64,000 bases of DNA from Schaalia sp. lx-260 (GTDB taxonomy: Bacteria; Actinomycetota; Actinomycetes; Actinomycetales; Actinomycetaceae). The notes under the pieces were generated by a model that saw only the letters and a program-made list of their open reading frames with translations, made no database searches and had not been told where the DNA came from. The stretch lies in NCBI RefSeq assembly GCF_021083645.1, contig NZ_JAJNRQ010000004.1, forward strand, positions 124,001 through 188,000, written 5' to 3'. Each line of letters opens with the position of its first letter. Position 1 is the stretch's first letter. Positions 26,249 to 35,991 of the stretch are shown piece by piece. The translations under genes and the position numbers were made by a program.

Positions 26249-28002
26249 ATACCTCCGGTTGTGTCAGGACGAGCGTGTTCCACGCAGACCATCATGGTTG
26301 CAGCCACCACAGCAAGTAATACCGCTGCGGCGAGCGCTACCCCTTGTTCAGCAGCGCTTGGACGAGAAATCAGGCGGTAAATGATGACCGGCAAAGTTGG
26401 GTGAGTTGGGCGCGCTAAGAATGCGGTCGCACCAAATTCACCAAGTGATGTTGCGCAAGCAAAACCTGCGGCGACTGCGCCTGCTCGAAGCACATACGAC
26501 CCATCAATGGTGAACATTGCGCGTAAGGGAGTGGCCCCTAAAGTTGCTGCAGCTTCACGCAGACGCGGATCAATTGCTCGTAAAACTGGAGCGATCACTC
26601 GTACAACAAGAGGAATTGCTACCACTGCTTGCGCTATGGGAATCAAGAGGGGCCATGAACGTAAATCAAATGGTGGTTGCGTGAGCGTCACAAGGAAACC
26701 AAAACCTACTGTCACAGCAGACACACCCAAGGGGAGCATGAAAAAGGATTCCACCATATGCATGGCTGCGCGTCCCCCTGCAAAGCGTGGCTGACGGGTA
26801 ACGACTAAAGACACCATCACACCGATGATGAGGGCGATACTTGCTGCTTGAATAGCGATAAGAACAGAATGTCCAAGTGCTTCGAGGGCGCTCACGCGGA
26901 TTGCCGGTGAGACATCTGCTGAGCCTAAATCCAGCCAGTTTGCCCACGTGAACTGTCCGTTTCGTTGAAAAGAACGCCATATGAGGGCAAGAAGCGGGCT
27001 TAAAAGAAGGCCAGCTATAACGAGGGCAGTAATTACGAAAGGCGCGAGGTCACCTCGTGTTATTGAGTGTTCAACGGGAGCTGCACGTAACGCGAGTGCG
27101 CGTTCACCTTTTTTACGTGCGTAGCCTGCCGTAATCAAAGCAGCAGTGATAACGACAAGTTGAACAACAGATAAAACTGCTGCGCTACGTAAGTCAAGGA
27201 AAGCGGTAGTGAGGATGTAGATTTCAGATTCGATGGTCGATAAATCTGAGCCGCCGAGGATGAGGACAATTCCGAAAGCTGTCGCACAAAATAGAAAAAC
27301 CACGCAAGCCACAGAAGCAATTGCTGGAAGTATGCACGGCAATGTTACTGTCAACCAGATACGTGCGGGTCGGGCACCAAGTGTGTGAGCAGCTTGAACC
27401 ATACGCGGGTCAAGTCGTGACCATACTGCACCTACTGTGCGTACAACCAGTGAATAGTTGAAAAAAACCATTGCAGCGATAACTGAGGCTACACTCCCAT
27501 CCACATGTAAAAATTCTAACCAGCCGCCTCTGGCGACAAGGGAACGGAAAGCAACACCAACCACAACACTCGGCAGCACGAAAGGAACCGCGACGATTGC
27601 TCGCGCAATGGCACGCCCTGGGAAACGACAGCAGTAAAGAATGTACGCACCGGGGATTCCAAGAAGGAGTGAAAGCACGGTCGCACACGTTGCCATACCA
27701 AGGGTCAGGCCGATGATCCGTAGTGTGCGTGGGCGTGAAAAAACTTCAGAGAATCCACTGAGGTCATAGGCACCTGCCTGGTCGATAAATCCTCGGGCGA
27801 TAAGGGTCGCTGCTGGCCAGGCAAAAAAGATCAGCAGAAAAATAAGCGGAATGGCTATGAAAACACCCAGAATAGTAACGTGGAGTAAAGAAAAAGACAG
27901 GCGCGGCGTGCGGGTGAGTGTCTTTATGTGGGATGTGATCTGTTCCCATGTCATGACGTTTTCACCTGCCGCCTGCTCCTGTCCTTTACCTGTTTTCTTC
28001 AC
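26245..28002 (-). CDS. thiP: thiamine ABC transporter permease (ThiP-like, fused double permease)
   Basis: A 585-residue membrane protein made of two fused BPD_transp_1 permease domains, about twelve helices in all, as in ThiP and FbpB. The first EAA loop is MVQAAHTLGARPARIWLTVTL and the second is LREAAATLGATPLRAMFTIDG. It forms the whole channel for ThiB-bound substrate. The start is uncertain: the GTG at 28002 lacks a good ribosome binding site, and ATG 27954 (before TWEQITSHIKTL) is a reasonable alternative. It begins 30 bases after the ThiB stop and overlaps ThiQ by four bases, so the three form one operon. Confidence 0.88.
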   Translation of the reverse strand: MKKTGKGQEQAAGENVMTWEQITSHIKTLTRTPRLSFSLLHVTILGVFIAIPLIFLLIFFAWPAATLIARGFIDQAGAYDLSGFSEVFSRPRTLRIIGLTLGMATCATVLSLLLGIPGAYILYCCRFPGRAIARAIVAVPFVLPSVVVGVAFRSLVARGGWLEFLHVDGSVASVIAAMVFFNYSLVVRTVGAVWSRLDPRMVQAAHTLGARPARIWLTVTLPCILPAIASVACVVFLFCATAFGIVLILGGSDLSTIESEIYILTTAFLDLRSAAVLSVVQLVVITAALITAGYARKKGERALALRAAPVEHSITRGDLAPFVITALVIAGLLLSPLLALIWRSFQRNGQFTWANWLDLGSADVSPAIRVSALEALGHSVLIAIQAASIALIIGVMVSLVVTRQPRFAGGRAAMHMVESFFMLPLGVSAVTVGFGFLVTLTQPPFDLRSWPLLIPIAQAVVAIPLVVRVIAPVLRAIDPRLREAAATLGATPLRAMFTIDGSYVLRAGAVAAGFACATSLGEFGATAFLARPTHPTLPVIIYRLISRPSAAEQGVALAAAVLLAVVAATMMVCVEHARPDTTGGM

Positions 28003-28032
28003 TGATTCTGTGCGTGTTTTACGCGGCTTTTA

Positions 28033-29130
28033 TTAGCCTTGCACAGCGTCTTGCCACATGCGTAACCATTCTTCAGCATGAGCAGCAATGTCTTGAGCTG
28101 GGATGACAACAGGTTTTTCTGATAGCGCGCCAAATTTCACGAGATCTGCGGGCGCATGTGCTTCACTCACTGTTGGATGCATGTATGTGACGGCCGAAAT
28201 TGCTTCTTGAACTTTCGGTGTGAGCATAAATGCTAAGAATTTTGCGGCGGCATCTGCATCTTTAGTGCCTTTGAGGACACCTGCGTATTCCACCTGTCGG
28301 TAGCAGGTTGCGGGTAAGGAAGCTGTTGTCGTGTCATTACCATCTTTTGTTACCGAGAAAGCAGGGGAAGAACCATAGGACACCATCATCGGGTAAGGCC
28401 CAGCTCCTTCACCTGCAGAGTAGTCAACAGCGAAAGCATCTGACCAGCCTTGCGTCACTTTCATTCCGTTATTTTTTAATGATTTCCAGTATTGAATCCA
28501 GCTTTCTTGGCCGTAGTGGGCGATTGTGGCCAGCATGAAAGCCATACCTGGGGTTGAAGTTGCAGGGCTCATTGCTACCAGCATGTCTTTGTATTCGGGG
28601 GAGGCAAGGTCCTCAAAGGTTTGTGGCGGGGTGAGTCCTTTATCTGCGAACCATTTTTTGTCAAGATTGACGCATACATCACCTTCATCAATGGGGATCA
28701 GACCGTTTTCACCTGTGAAATTCAAGGTTTTATCCGGTGATTGGACCGTGGTAGGAGCAATCACATCTTTCCCGGCTAAACGGTAGGACACGGTGTTGTC
28801 TAGCCCGTACACGACATCTCCCAGCGGCGCGTCTTTTGATAGGACCAGTTGGTTTGCTAGTGCGCCGCCGTCACCTACCGCATGAATTGTGACGTTAATA
28901 CCTGTTTCTTTAGCAAATTCATCAAGTAATTCTTGAGGGAAATCGAATGAGTCATGTGAGACAACAACGATAGATCGTTTTCCGCTTACTTGATCTGCGG
29001 TCGCAGATTGGGCTGATTGGTGCGCACCACCTGTGGATGTGGAACAGCCGGCGAGGGCCAGCACTGCCGTTGCGAGTACTGCTCCTGTGGCGCTTAATTG
29101 GTATGCGCGATACCTGAATGTGTTTTTCAT
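28033..29130 (-). CDS. thiB: thiamine ABC transporter substrate-binding lipoprotein ThiB
   Basis: A 365-residue thiamine-binding protein. The signal peptide ends in lipobox LAGC with Cys at about residue 29, so it is membrane-anchored outside. Family features of ThiB are clear: VVSHDSFDFPQELLDEFAKE, DEGDVCVNLDKKWF, the PEYKDMLVAMSPATSTPGMA stretch and GAGPYPMMVSYGSSPAF. In this family the aromatic and YSS-type residues cradle thiamine and its phosphates. AGGAGGA lies directly ahead of ATG 29130. It is the first gene after the TPP riboswitch, which should shut the operon off when thiamine pyrophosphate is plentiful. Confidence 0.93.
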   Translation of the reverse strand: MKNTFRYRAYQLSATGAVLATAVLALAGCSTSTGGAHQSAQSATADQVSGKRSIVVVSHDSFDFPQELLDEFAKETGINVTIHAVGDGGALANQLVLSKDAPLGDVVYGLDNTVSYRLAGKDVIAPTTVQSPDKTLNFTGENGLIPIDEGDVCVNLDKKWFADKGLTPPQTFEDLASPEYKDMLVAMSPATSTPGMAFMLATIAHYGQESWIQYWKSLKNNGMKVTQGWSDAFAVDYSAGEGAGPYPMMVSYGSSPAFSVTKDGNDTTTASLPATCYRQVEYAGVLKGTKDADAAAKFLAFMLTPKVQEAISAVTYMHPTVSEAHAPADLVKFGALSEKPVVIPAQDIAAHAEEWLRMWQDAVQG

Positions 29131-29190
29131 TGAGAATTCCTCCTCTGCATAAGCGGGAGGGGTTCAGTCACACGAATATGACCAGAGATT

Positions 29191-29280
29191 GCGACTTCCT
29201 ACGCCGGTACTAACCGGTTCAGGTGTAAGGGTCTGCGTTCGCACTCTCAGCTCCCTACCAATGCTGGTGGGTGCTCCCCT
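29191..29280 (-). promoter_or_regulatory. TPP riboswitch (THI element)
   Basis: On the minus strand the conserved THI elements appear in order: a GGGGAGCACCC opening stem, GCTGAGAGTGCG, ACCCTTACACCTGAACCGG, then TTAGTACCGGCGTAGGAAG. It ends about 60 bases before thiB. The GC-rich CCCCTCCCGC stretch near the thiB Shine-Dalgarno could pair with it and block translation, the common mechanism in actinobacteria. Confidence 0.95.
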
Positions 29281-29654
29281 GTCTTGCTCTTTGAGTCTAG
29301 CAAGTCCCTACACAGACTCATAGCCTGTTCACCCAATTACAGATGTGTCATATGGCGCAGATAATCATTCAGGCCCTTTTCTAGGCTTTCCTTATCTGTA
29401 CAGCTATTCACCATCAAGTAAGAAGATAAGGAAGCGCGCCCACAGATTCTGCTTAAGTCATTCACAGGTATTTCTCATACTTGCACTGTACTTTTCCTAT
29501 GAACTCAGGGAAATCCCTGAAGAAACATCCGCTATCAGGGTAATCCCTTATAGCGCACCTCGTTACCGTTCAGTTAGTCTGAATGACAGGAAAGAAACCA
29601 CTATGCGTGACATCAGCCATGTGTATGTCTCGCGTACTATTGAAGGAAGAACAC
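29281..29654. other. intergenic region between divergent genes
   Basis: No gene is supported. It must hold the promoter of the riboswitch operon (minus strand) and that of the DUF4190-type gene (plus strand). I see no outstanding repeat. Confidence 0.3.
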
Positions 29655-30200
29655 ATGTCAAACCCTTACGCAGCGCCTACACCGGATAACAACCACGACG
29701 TGGAAACAACTGCTCCAACAACAAGCGCGCAAGCCCAACCTTCTGCTTCTGAAACTGCTTACGAGCAACCACAGTACGGACAGGCCGCACCTCAACCTGA
29801 ATACGCACACAGCGCACCTCAAACGCCTTACGGACAACCGCAATACGGCCAGCCCCAATATGGGTACACCCAACCGATTTACACCACCCCTAGCCCAAAC
29901 TATGTGGATGTTGAATCCTTAAAATCAAATGCCACAATTGCTTTCATCTTGTCCCTCTTAGGGATTATCGGCATCATCCCCTTTATCGGCCCTATCATCG
30001 GATGGGTGTGGGGTAGCAGTATCGTAAATAAGGCCATCGCTGCAGGTATTCCTGTTGAGGCAGTTCAGCAGGCAAAATGGGCGAAAATCCTCGGCATTAT
30101 CGGTGTTGCTCTGTGGACATTCCTCATTATCCTCCTCATAGTTTTCACCTTTATTTTCATTGTCACATTTGCAAGCCACGCCCCCATGTGGATGCACTGA
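29655..30200 (+). CDS. DUF4190-type membrane protein with a QYGQ-rich tail
   Basis: A 181-residue protein. The first 90 residues are a disordered, cytosolic Pro/Gln/Tyr-rich tail with the repeat QYGQPQYG. Two transmembrane helices follow (about 100-125 and 150-175), joined by a loop holding SSIVNKAIAAGI, the usual arrangement of DUF4190 proteins. Tails of this kind are common in actinobacterial membrane proteins of unknown role. ATG 29655 is preferred to the upstream frame start because GAAGGAAGA lies just before it. A strong terminator follows, so the gene is monocistronic. Confidence 0.8.
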   Translation: MSNPYAAPTPDNNHDVETTAPTTSAQAQPSASETAYEQPQYGQAAPQPEYAHSAPQTPYGQPQYGQPQYGYTQPIYTTPSPNYVDVESLKSNATIAFILSLLGIIGIIPFIGPIIGWVWGSSIVNKAIAAGIPVEAVQQAKWAKILGIIGVALWTFLIILLIVFTFIFIVTFASHAPMWMH

Positions 30201-30220
30201 TTTTCAGCGCCACACTCTCT

Positions 30221-30265
30221 GTGCCCGAGTTACGTTTTCCTGCGTTACTCGGGCACCATGTTTTA
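30221..30265 (+). terminator. terminator after the DUF4190-type gene
   Basis: A 14-base stem (GTGCCCGAGTTACG with CGTTACTCGGGCAC, one mismatch, 8-base loop) followed by CATGTTTTA. Confidence 0.75.
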
Positions 30266-30503
30266 GCCCCCTCTCCCCACGGGACACTCCCATCACCGAT
30301 GCGGGGGCGACAAGAACATTTTCCACATGCCTGGCCCCTCACGGGACAGTCCCATCACAGTGGGGACACTCATTTTCACAGCTCGCCACACCTCACCCGC
30401 ACCCTACTTGCAACACACTTTTACGTCATACCCATCTGAAACGCGCTACCCCTCAGATTCTTTTCATTCGCGCAGACACAGCGAACTCACATACTCTTGT
30501 CCT
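30266..30503 (+). promoter_or_regulatory. upstream region of the ABC-class ATPase, direct repeat and leaderless-type -10
   Basis: CACGGGACACTCCCATCAC (30278-30296) and CACGGGACAGTCCCATCAC (30340-30358) differ by one base and are 62 bases apart; the second contains the perfect dyad GGGAC-A-GTCCC. TACTCT at 30492-30497 sits six bases before the ATG, a leaderless-type TANNNT box. Confidence 0.45.
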
Positions 30504-32270
30504 ATGACACCCGCTCCTTTCGCCAGCCCTCAACGTTCACATGAGCGCACTATCCGACGACGCGTCGGCACAGACGAAGAACTCATTTCATCTTTACATC
30601 GACTCGACAATCGAAACTACGGCTCCTATAAATCAGTAATTGGCACATGGGATTACGGTGATTTCACTATCGCGATTGACCACATTCAAGCGGATCCTTA
30701 TGCGCCGCCTTCATCTGTGCGACTACTGGCCAACCCTTCACATATGGGACTACCCGATGAATCCTTAGCAAGCCACCATGCTCGCGTCGCCACCGCCGAC
30801 TTCCTAATTCGTACTTTCATAGCAAAACTAGGTGCGCACAATTCTCAAGGTGCCATACATATTGCCCGCATCGGACAAGAAATCCTTCAACGCTCCACAG
30901 CAACTGTTACTTCCGATCGCGTGGAAATTCGTTTCCAGGTGCAACTGCCTGCACGTGGCCGAACAATTATGGGTCACGCTGCCGCGCGTCTTTTTGACGA
31001 AGATATCCCTGATCTTGCTTTAGATTTATGTGACTTTATCTCTGACAATGCTGACGTTCACAAAAAAACCGCGGACCTACTCACTCACATCCACACATAC
31101 CTTGACCACCAGCATCTGCAAACAGAACTGACCCGAAAAAAATGGGTAGCTTTTATTGCTGATGGCGCGATGCTTGCCCGACGCAGCGGTGTTTCACAGG
31201 AGCCCTTAGCAGATGGCGTTCCCTTTACGTCTCCCGACACGTTACGCGCACATGTTGACCTCCCTTACGCAGGTCGCATTAGCGGAATGGCAATCCCTGA
31301 AGGAGTCACCATCATCGTTGGCGGTGGCTACCACGGGAAATCCACTCTTTTATCCGCAATACAACGCGGCGTATACGCGCATATTTACGGTGACGGTCGT
31401 GAACTAGTCGCAACACTTCCTGATGCCATGAAGGTACGGGCCGCAGATGGGCGAGCCGTTACCGGCGTGGATGTGTCCCCTTTCATTAGTCACCTTCCGG
31501 CGGGCACAGATACACGAGATTTTTCAACCGTCAATGCTTCAGGCTCCACCTCACAAGCCGCAGCGATTATGGAAGCTATCGAATTTAACGTTCCTGTGCT
31601 GCTATTAGATGAGGACACGTGCGCAACTAACCTGCTGATTCGTGACTCGCGTATGCGGGCACTGGTCGAAGCTGACCGTGAACCGATCACCCCTTTCGTT
31701 GATCGAGTCAGATCTTTTGCTCACGATTACGGGGTATCAACGATTATGGTGATGGGTGGTTCAGGGGATTATCTTGATGTGGCCGATCATGTCCTCATGC
31801 TCGATACCTACCACTGCTACGACGTGACCAATCGGGCACGCGAAGTAGTTACACAGATGCCGCGACCTGTCACGCACCTCGATGTCGCAGATATTTCGCT
31901 GGCACGCACACCTTTACGTTCACGCGGTTCAGGTGATAAACCACGAACAAAAGTCAGCGGGACAACACATATTCAGCTCGATAAGCAAAATGTTGATTTA
32001 TCAGATCTGGAACAGATAGTCGATCAAGGCCAAACTGAAGCTATCGCATGGGGCATCCGGATGGTGCTTGAACATCTCGCAGACGCTAAAACCCCCTTAT
32101 CTGAACTGTTAGTTCGTATGGAACGGCTCATAAATTCTGAAGGTTTAGATACATTAACCAAAGCCGGAGCACGACCCTATCCGGCATTTTTAGCTAGACC
32201 ACGCCGCGTAGACCTTGGAGCTGCAATCAGTCGGGTACGGCATTTGACATTGGTACGACACGACATCTAA
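30504..32270 (+). CDS. ABC-class ATPase domain protein (PF09818 type)
   Basis: A 588-residue soluble protein of the family annotated as predicted ATPase of the ABC class, whose function is unknown. The P-loop GGGYHGKSTLLSAIQRGVY is near residue 275. The signature-like NASGSTSQAAAIMEAIE, Walker B VLLLDEDTCATNLLIRD and a late STIMVMGGSGDYLDVADHVLML follow in family order. The start is ATG 30504, directly after a TANNNT box, which argues for a leaderless mRNA and against the longer frame from 30327. There is no membrane segment and no transporter partner nearby. RNA-related functions have been suggested for the wider family, without proof. Confidence 0.87.
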   Translation: MTPAPFASPQRSHERTIRRRVGTDEELISSLHRLDNRNYGSYKSVIGTWDYGDFTIAIDHIQADPYAPPSSVRLLANPSHMGLPDESLASHHARVATADFLIRTFIAKLGAHNSQGAIHIARIGQEILQRSTATVTSDRVEIRFQVQLPARGRTIMGHAAARLFDEDIPDLALDLCDFISDNADVHKKTADLLTHIHTYLDHQHLQTELTRKKWVAFIADGAMLARRSGVSQEPLADGVPFTSPDTLRAHVDLPYAGRISGMAIPEGVTIIVGGGYHGKSTLLSAIQRGVYAHIYGDGRELVATLPDAMKVRAADGRAVTGVDVSPFISHLPAGTDTRDFSTVNASGSTSQAAAIMEAIEFNVPVLLLDEDTCATNLLIRDSRMRALVEADREPITPFVDRVRSFAHDYGVSTIMVMGGSGDYLDVADHVLMLDTYHCYDVTNRAREVVTQMPRPVTHLDVADISLARTPLRSRGSGDKPRTKVSGTTHIQLDKQNVDLSDLEQIVDQGQTEAIAWGIRMVLEHLADAKTPLSELLVRMERLINSEGLDTLTKAGARPYPAFLARPRRVDLGAAISRVRHLTLVRHDI

Positions 32271-32457
32271 GAAAAGCAGGTGCAGGAACTGTACCCGCTT
32301 CCTTCAAAGATATTTATTGTGAGTATTAATCCTTGATTTACCTCAAAGGAGGCCACCCTCACGAATTAAAGAACAGCACAGCCTCAGGGAATATTCAGGG
32401 GCGCTTCAGGGGCTACCCTACTATCATTTCAAACGTTTATGACATGCAATAGTACAC

Positions 32458-33177
32458 ATGAGTATTACACCAGTTGTACGTTTACAGTCAGTATCGAAAA
32501 TCTACGGTTCCGGTGAAGCACAAGTCATCGCTTTAGATAATGTCAGTGTCGACTTTGCTCCACGTGAATTCACAGCCATCATTGGTCCCTCTGGATGCGG
32601 TAAATCAACAATGCTGCACACCCTGGCAGGCCTCGACCATGTCACCAGTGGAAGTGTTACCGTTGATGGAGTAGCCCTCGATAGCCTCAATGACAATGCT
32701 TTAACAGAGCTTCGACGCGACCGTATTGGATTCATTTTTCAAAGCTTTAACCTAGTCCCTACCCTTGATGCTCAAGCAAATATTTTGCTACCACTACGCC
32801 TAGCAGGACAAAAAGCTGACAATCAATGGTTCCAATCCATTGTTAAAATTCTTGGCCTTGAAAAACGCCTCACACACAGGCCCCATGAATTATCCGGCGG
32901 GCAACAACAACGTGTAGCTGTCGCACGGGCACTCATATCACGCCCAGCCGTACTTGTCGCTGACGAACCAACAGGTAACCTCGATTCACAAGCTTCCCGT
33001 GAAGTGCTCGGACTTTTACATTCTGCCGTGAAAGAACTCAACCAAAGCGTCATCATGGTGACTCACGACCTTACATGCGCCGAAGCTGCCGATCGTGTAC
33101 TCGTCATGCGCGACGGCCACATCGTAGAGGATATGCGTCACCCACAAGCTGAAGCATTGCAGGAGGCTTTACGATGA
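32458..33177 (+). CDS. ABC transporter ATP-binding protein (MacB/LolD type)
   Basis: A 239-residue ATPase of the MacB/LolD group, which works with FtsX-type permeases to export lipoproteins, peptides or drugs. Seen are Walker A GPSGCGKSTMLHTLAGL, Q-loop FIFQSFNLVPTL, signature LSGGQQQRVAVARAL, Walker B VLVADEPTGNLDSQAS and VIMVTHDLTCAEAADRVLVM. The NLDS after Walker B is typical of this group. Its stop overlaps the permease start by four bases (ATGA), so they form a two-gene operon. No Shine-Dalgarno is obvious before ATG 32458. Confidence 0.93.
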   Translation: MSITPVVRLQSVSKIYGSGEAQVIALDNVSVDFAPREFTAIIGPSGCGKSTMLHTLAGLDHVTSGSVTVDGVALDSLNDNALTELRRDRIGFIFQSFNLVPTLDAQANILLPLRLAGQKADNQWFQSIVKILGLEKRLTHRPHELSGGQQQRVAVARALISRPAVLVADEPTGNLDSQASREVLGLLHSAVKELNQSVIMVTHDLTCAEAADRVLVMRDGHIVEDMRHPQAEALQEALR

Positions 33178-35672
33178 ATCAGCTCCTACGAGCAAATCTG
33201 CGCACCCACGCACGCCGTTACATTGCCACTGGACTTGCCGTTGTTATTTCAACCGCTTTCATTATGACGTGCTTATCTTTAGGCGCAGGATTACAAAACT
33301 CTTTAACCCAAAGAATTACTGATCGTTACCACAGCACTGCTGCTATCGTCTCTTACTCAGTCGATAGTTCCCACGAAAATTCTGCTTTCAAGGACATGGA
33401 TCAAGTCGCAGATGCCATACAAACTATCGACGGTGTGAAAAATATTCACAAGTACTGGATGTTCCCAGCTTCTGCCATAACAGGAGAGGAAAAATTCCCA
33501 GTATTTTTAACAACTCTTGCGACCGAACCTTTCACTCAACCGCACATTGTGGAAGGAAAAGTACCAGCCAAAGCCTCAGAAATCACTATAGACAGCGCAC
33601 AAGCTTCCTCTTTCAACCTTCACGTGGGTGACAGCCTCACCATAACTATTGACAGTGCCGGCGTACAAGCAGCAAAAAACGTCATGACCATCAGTGGTAT
33701 CACCAAAGAGCCACTGGGAGCCTTTCCTTCAGCGGTGGTCTTACCTGAAGGCGCCAAGTTAATTCTCGGCTCATTCCAACCCCACGAGTTACTCATATCC
33801 GACGGAAATGTTCAGCCCAGTGCTGATACGCAAAAAAACCTTGTTGAACGTATTGAAACACGACTGGGAAAAAATAGCGGATTCACCGTACAAACAGCAC
33901 ACGCTGCTTTAGAAAAGGAGTTAGAACAAGCACGTATGGGTGGTAATACATCCTTGGCTATGATCCTTGTATTCCCACTCATCGCCGCAGCCGTCGCCAT
34001 TATCGTCGTGAGCACAACTTTCCAAGTGGTCATGACTCAACGCCGCCGCGAGTTTGCTTTACTGCGAGCAATTGGGGCGAAAACTCGGCAAGTACGATCC
34101 CTGGTCATCTGTGAAGCAGTGATGATCGGAGTTATTTCTGCTCTCATTGGCGTACTCTGTGGCGCAGCACTCGGGGCAGGTATTCTGGCTTACTTTGACC
34201 TCGTTCACTTGAGTCTTTCAACCTTATTCCCCGTCACCTCAATGGTTATTACGTGGGCGAGCGCAACATTCGTGACATTACTTGTTGCTTTACGTCCCGC
34301 ACTGAATATGGCGCGTATTTCACCTGTAGCAGCACTGTCACCTCTGGAAAACTACAATACAGAAGCCAAAAAATCACGCCGCATATTCCTCATAATATTC
34401 ACTCTGGTTTTTCTGGCCTCTGCCGCTTCAATGTCCTGGTTCGCTTTTAGCAGTACCAACGATCATGCTTTCATTTTCGCGTTAGCCAGTGGCTTCGTGG
34501 CCCTGATCGCCTCAATGATCCTATGCGCCGCCCTACTTCCCTACGTCGCATACGGTTTAGGGCGATTGACCCGCGGAATCATCCCCCAGATAGCACGTGA
34601 AAATATCATCCGTTCAACCGGACGTTCAGGAGCAACAGCGGTTGCCATCACCATTGGTGTCACCCTCATGACAATGATGGCTTTAGGCGCGTTCTCTGTA
34701 CAAAAAACCCTGATTACTGAGGTTGACACGCAACGCCCTTACGACCTTAATGTGTCCACAGAAAACACAGAAATCAGCAGTGACCTACAACAACGTATTG
34801 CAACAACTCGCGGTGTTCAAGTAACTGTCCCTGTACGTCAAATCAACGCCACACTGTCGCAAGCACACAAACAGTCAGATGCTGAGGTCATGCAATTCAT
34901 CCTGCGTGGCTATCCTGATTTGAATTCCGTCGCACATTCACCTGTAGAACCAATAGCGGATGATACTGTGCTGCTACCTGACATGGATTTTCACGTAAAT
35001 GATGGCGATAAAGTCACAGTGTGCGTCACCGAGAATACATGCGCAACACTCACCGGGCATATTCAAAAAAACGTGTACGACGGGGTTCTGCGCGTATCAG
35101 AACGCACACTCACATCATTAAGCCCCCAGGCTCCAGTCGGCATGGTTATTGTGAAACTGGCATCTGACGCGGACGCTATCACCGTTCAATCAGACTTAGC
35201 TTCCATTGATTCCTCATTATCAGTTGATGGAGCCGCCATTGAACGCGCCATGTACATGAAAATAATTCACGTTATTTTGATGATAGTCCTCGGATTGCTA
35301 GGGATTTCCGTTATCGTCGCACTGGTAGGTGTCACAAACACCCTGTCCTTATCCGTACATGAAAGAACACGTGAAAATGGGTTGCTTCGTGCCCTCGGTA
35401 TGAAACGGAAAGATATGCGCTGGATGCTGGCCGTTGAAGCCCTGCTTATCGCCTGTGCTGCAACGCTGACCGGCATTATCTTGGGCACGGGATTTGGTAT
35501 CGCAGGTGTGTACGCTTTACCAATATCTACTGACCATACCCTCATTGTTTTCCCGTGGGGCATCGTTGCAGGTATGTCGGCTTTAGCTATCGGTGCCGCA
35601 TTGGTGGCTTCATGGTTGCCAGGCCGCCGAGCTTCACGAACCAGCCCAGTGGAAGCATTGGCTCATGAATAA
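33174..35672 (+). CDS. FtsX-like ABC transporter permease
   Basis: An 832-residue permease with the double FtsX layout of actinobacterial exporters. An N-terminal helix (about 18-40) is followed by an extracytosolic MacB-type domain to about 255. Three helices form the first FtsX domain with RRREFALLRAIGAKTRQVRSL. Further helices near 400-460 lead to a second extracytosolic domain (about 500-690) and the second FtsX domain with HERTRENGLLRALGMKRKDM. The C-terminus LPGRRASRTSPVEALAHE is classic. It partners the preceding ATPase. No two-component system is adjacent, so this is not a typical bacitracin-resistance module; the substrate is unknown. Confidence 0.92.
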   Translation: MNQLLRANLRTHARRYIATGLAVVISTAFIMTCLSLGAGLQNSLTQRITDRYHSTAAIVSYSVDSSHENSAFKDMDQVADAIQTIDGVKNIHKYWMFPASAITGEEKFPVFLTTLATEPFTQPHIVEGKVPAKASEITIDSAQASSFNLHVGDSLTITIDSAGVQAAKNVMTISGITKEPLGAFPSAVVLPEGAKLILGSFQPHELLISDGNVQPSADTQKNLVERIETRLGKNSGFTVQTAHAALEKELEQARMGGNTSLAMILVFPLIAAAVAIIVVSTTFQVVMTQRRREFALLRAIGAKTRQVRSLVICEAVMIGVISALIGVLCGAALGAGILAYFDLVHLSLSTLFPVTSMVITWASATFVTLLVALRPALNMARISPVAALSPLENYNTEAKKSRRIFLIIFTLVFLASAASMSWFAFSSTNDHAFIFALASGFVALIASMILCAALLPYVAYGLGRLTRGIIPQIARENIIRSTGRSGATAVAITIGVTLMTMMALGAFSVQKTLITEVDTQRPYDLNVSTENTEISSDLQQRIATTRGVQVTVPVRQINATLSQAHKQSDAEVMQFILRGYPDLNSVAHSPVEPIADDTVLLPDMDFHVNDGDKVTVCVTENTCATLTGHIQKNVYDGVLRVSERTLTSLSPQAPVGMVIVKLASDADAITVQSDLASIDSSLSVDGAAIERAMYMKIIHVILMIVLGLLGISVIVALVGVTNTLSLSVHERTRENGLLRALGMKRKDMRWMLAVEALLIACAATLTGIILGTGFGIAGVYALPISTDHTLIVFPWGIVAGMSALAIGAALVASWLPGRRASRTSPVEALAHE

Positions 35673-35991
35673 CTGGTGAGGTGACGGAGTGGCGACGCGG
35701 TAGCATGATGGAACAATGGCGCGCTAGCGCACCATCTTGAAGCACAAGCTCTTTCGCCACTCCCAACCTCGTGAAACAGCTGAAGCGTCATCTTGCAACA
35801 AAATCCCTTTCAGACAACCTCATGAAAGGGCTAGGCGCTGCCCTGAAGTAAAAGCACAGATGAGCGAGGAGGCGGGGCGGGTGTGTGGCACAATGGCAAG
35901 CCACACACCCGCCCCCGCATATTCGCCTCACCACTCACAGTCGGCCACCTCATGAACATTCAATGCCCCACACATGGCACCCTAGAAGACG
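35673..35991. other. intergenic region with two hairpins
   Basis: No gene is seen. A perfect 16-base stem (35874-35889 with 35900-35915, 10-base loop) is the main structure. A smaller one, CCCTTTCA/TGAAAGGG, is at 35805-35830. A near-palindrome around GCGCTAGCGC is at 35716-35733. None has a T tract. They may end the exporter transcript. Confidence 0.45.

Noticed and set aside
33174-35672. Bacitracin/antimicrobial-peptide resistance module (BceAB type)
   Set aside because: No histidine kinase or response regulator is adjacent, and the permease has two extracytosolic domains of the MacB type rather than the BceB layout.
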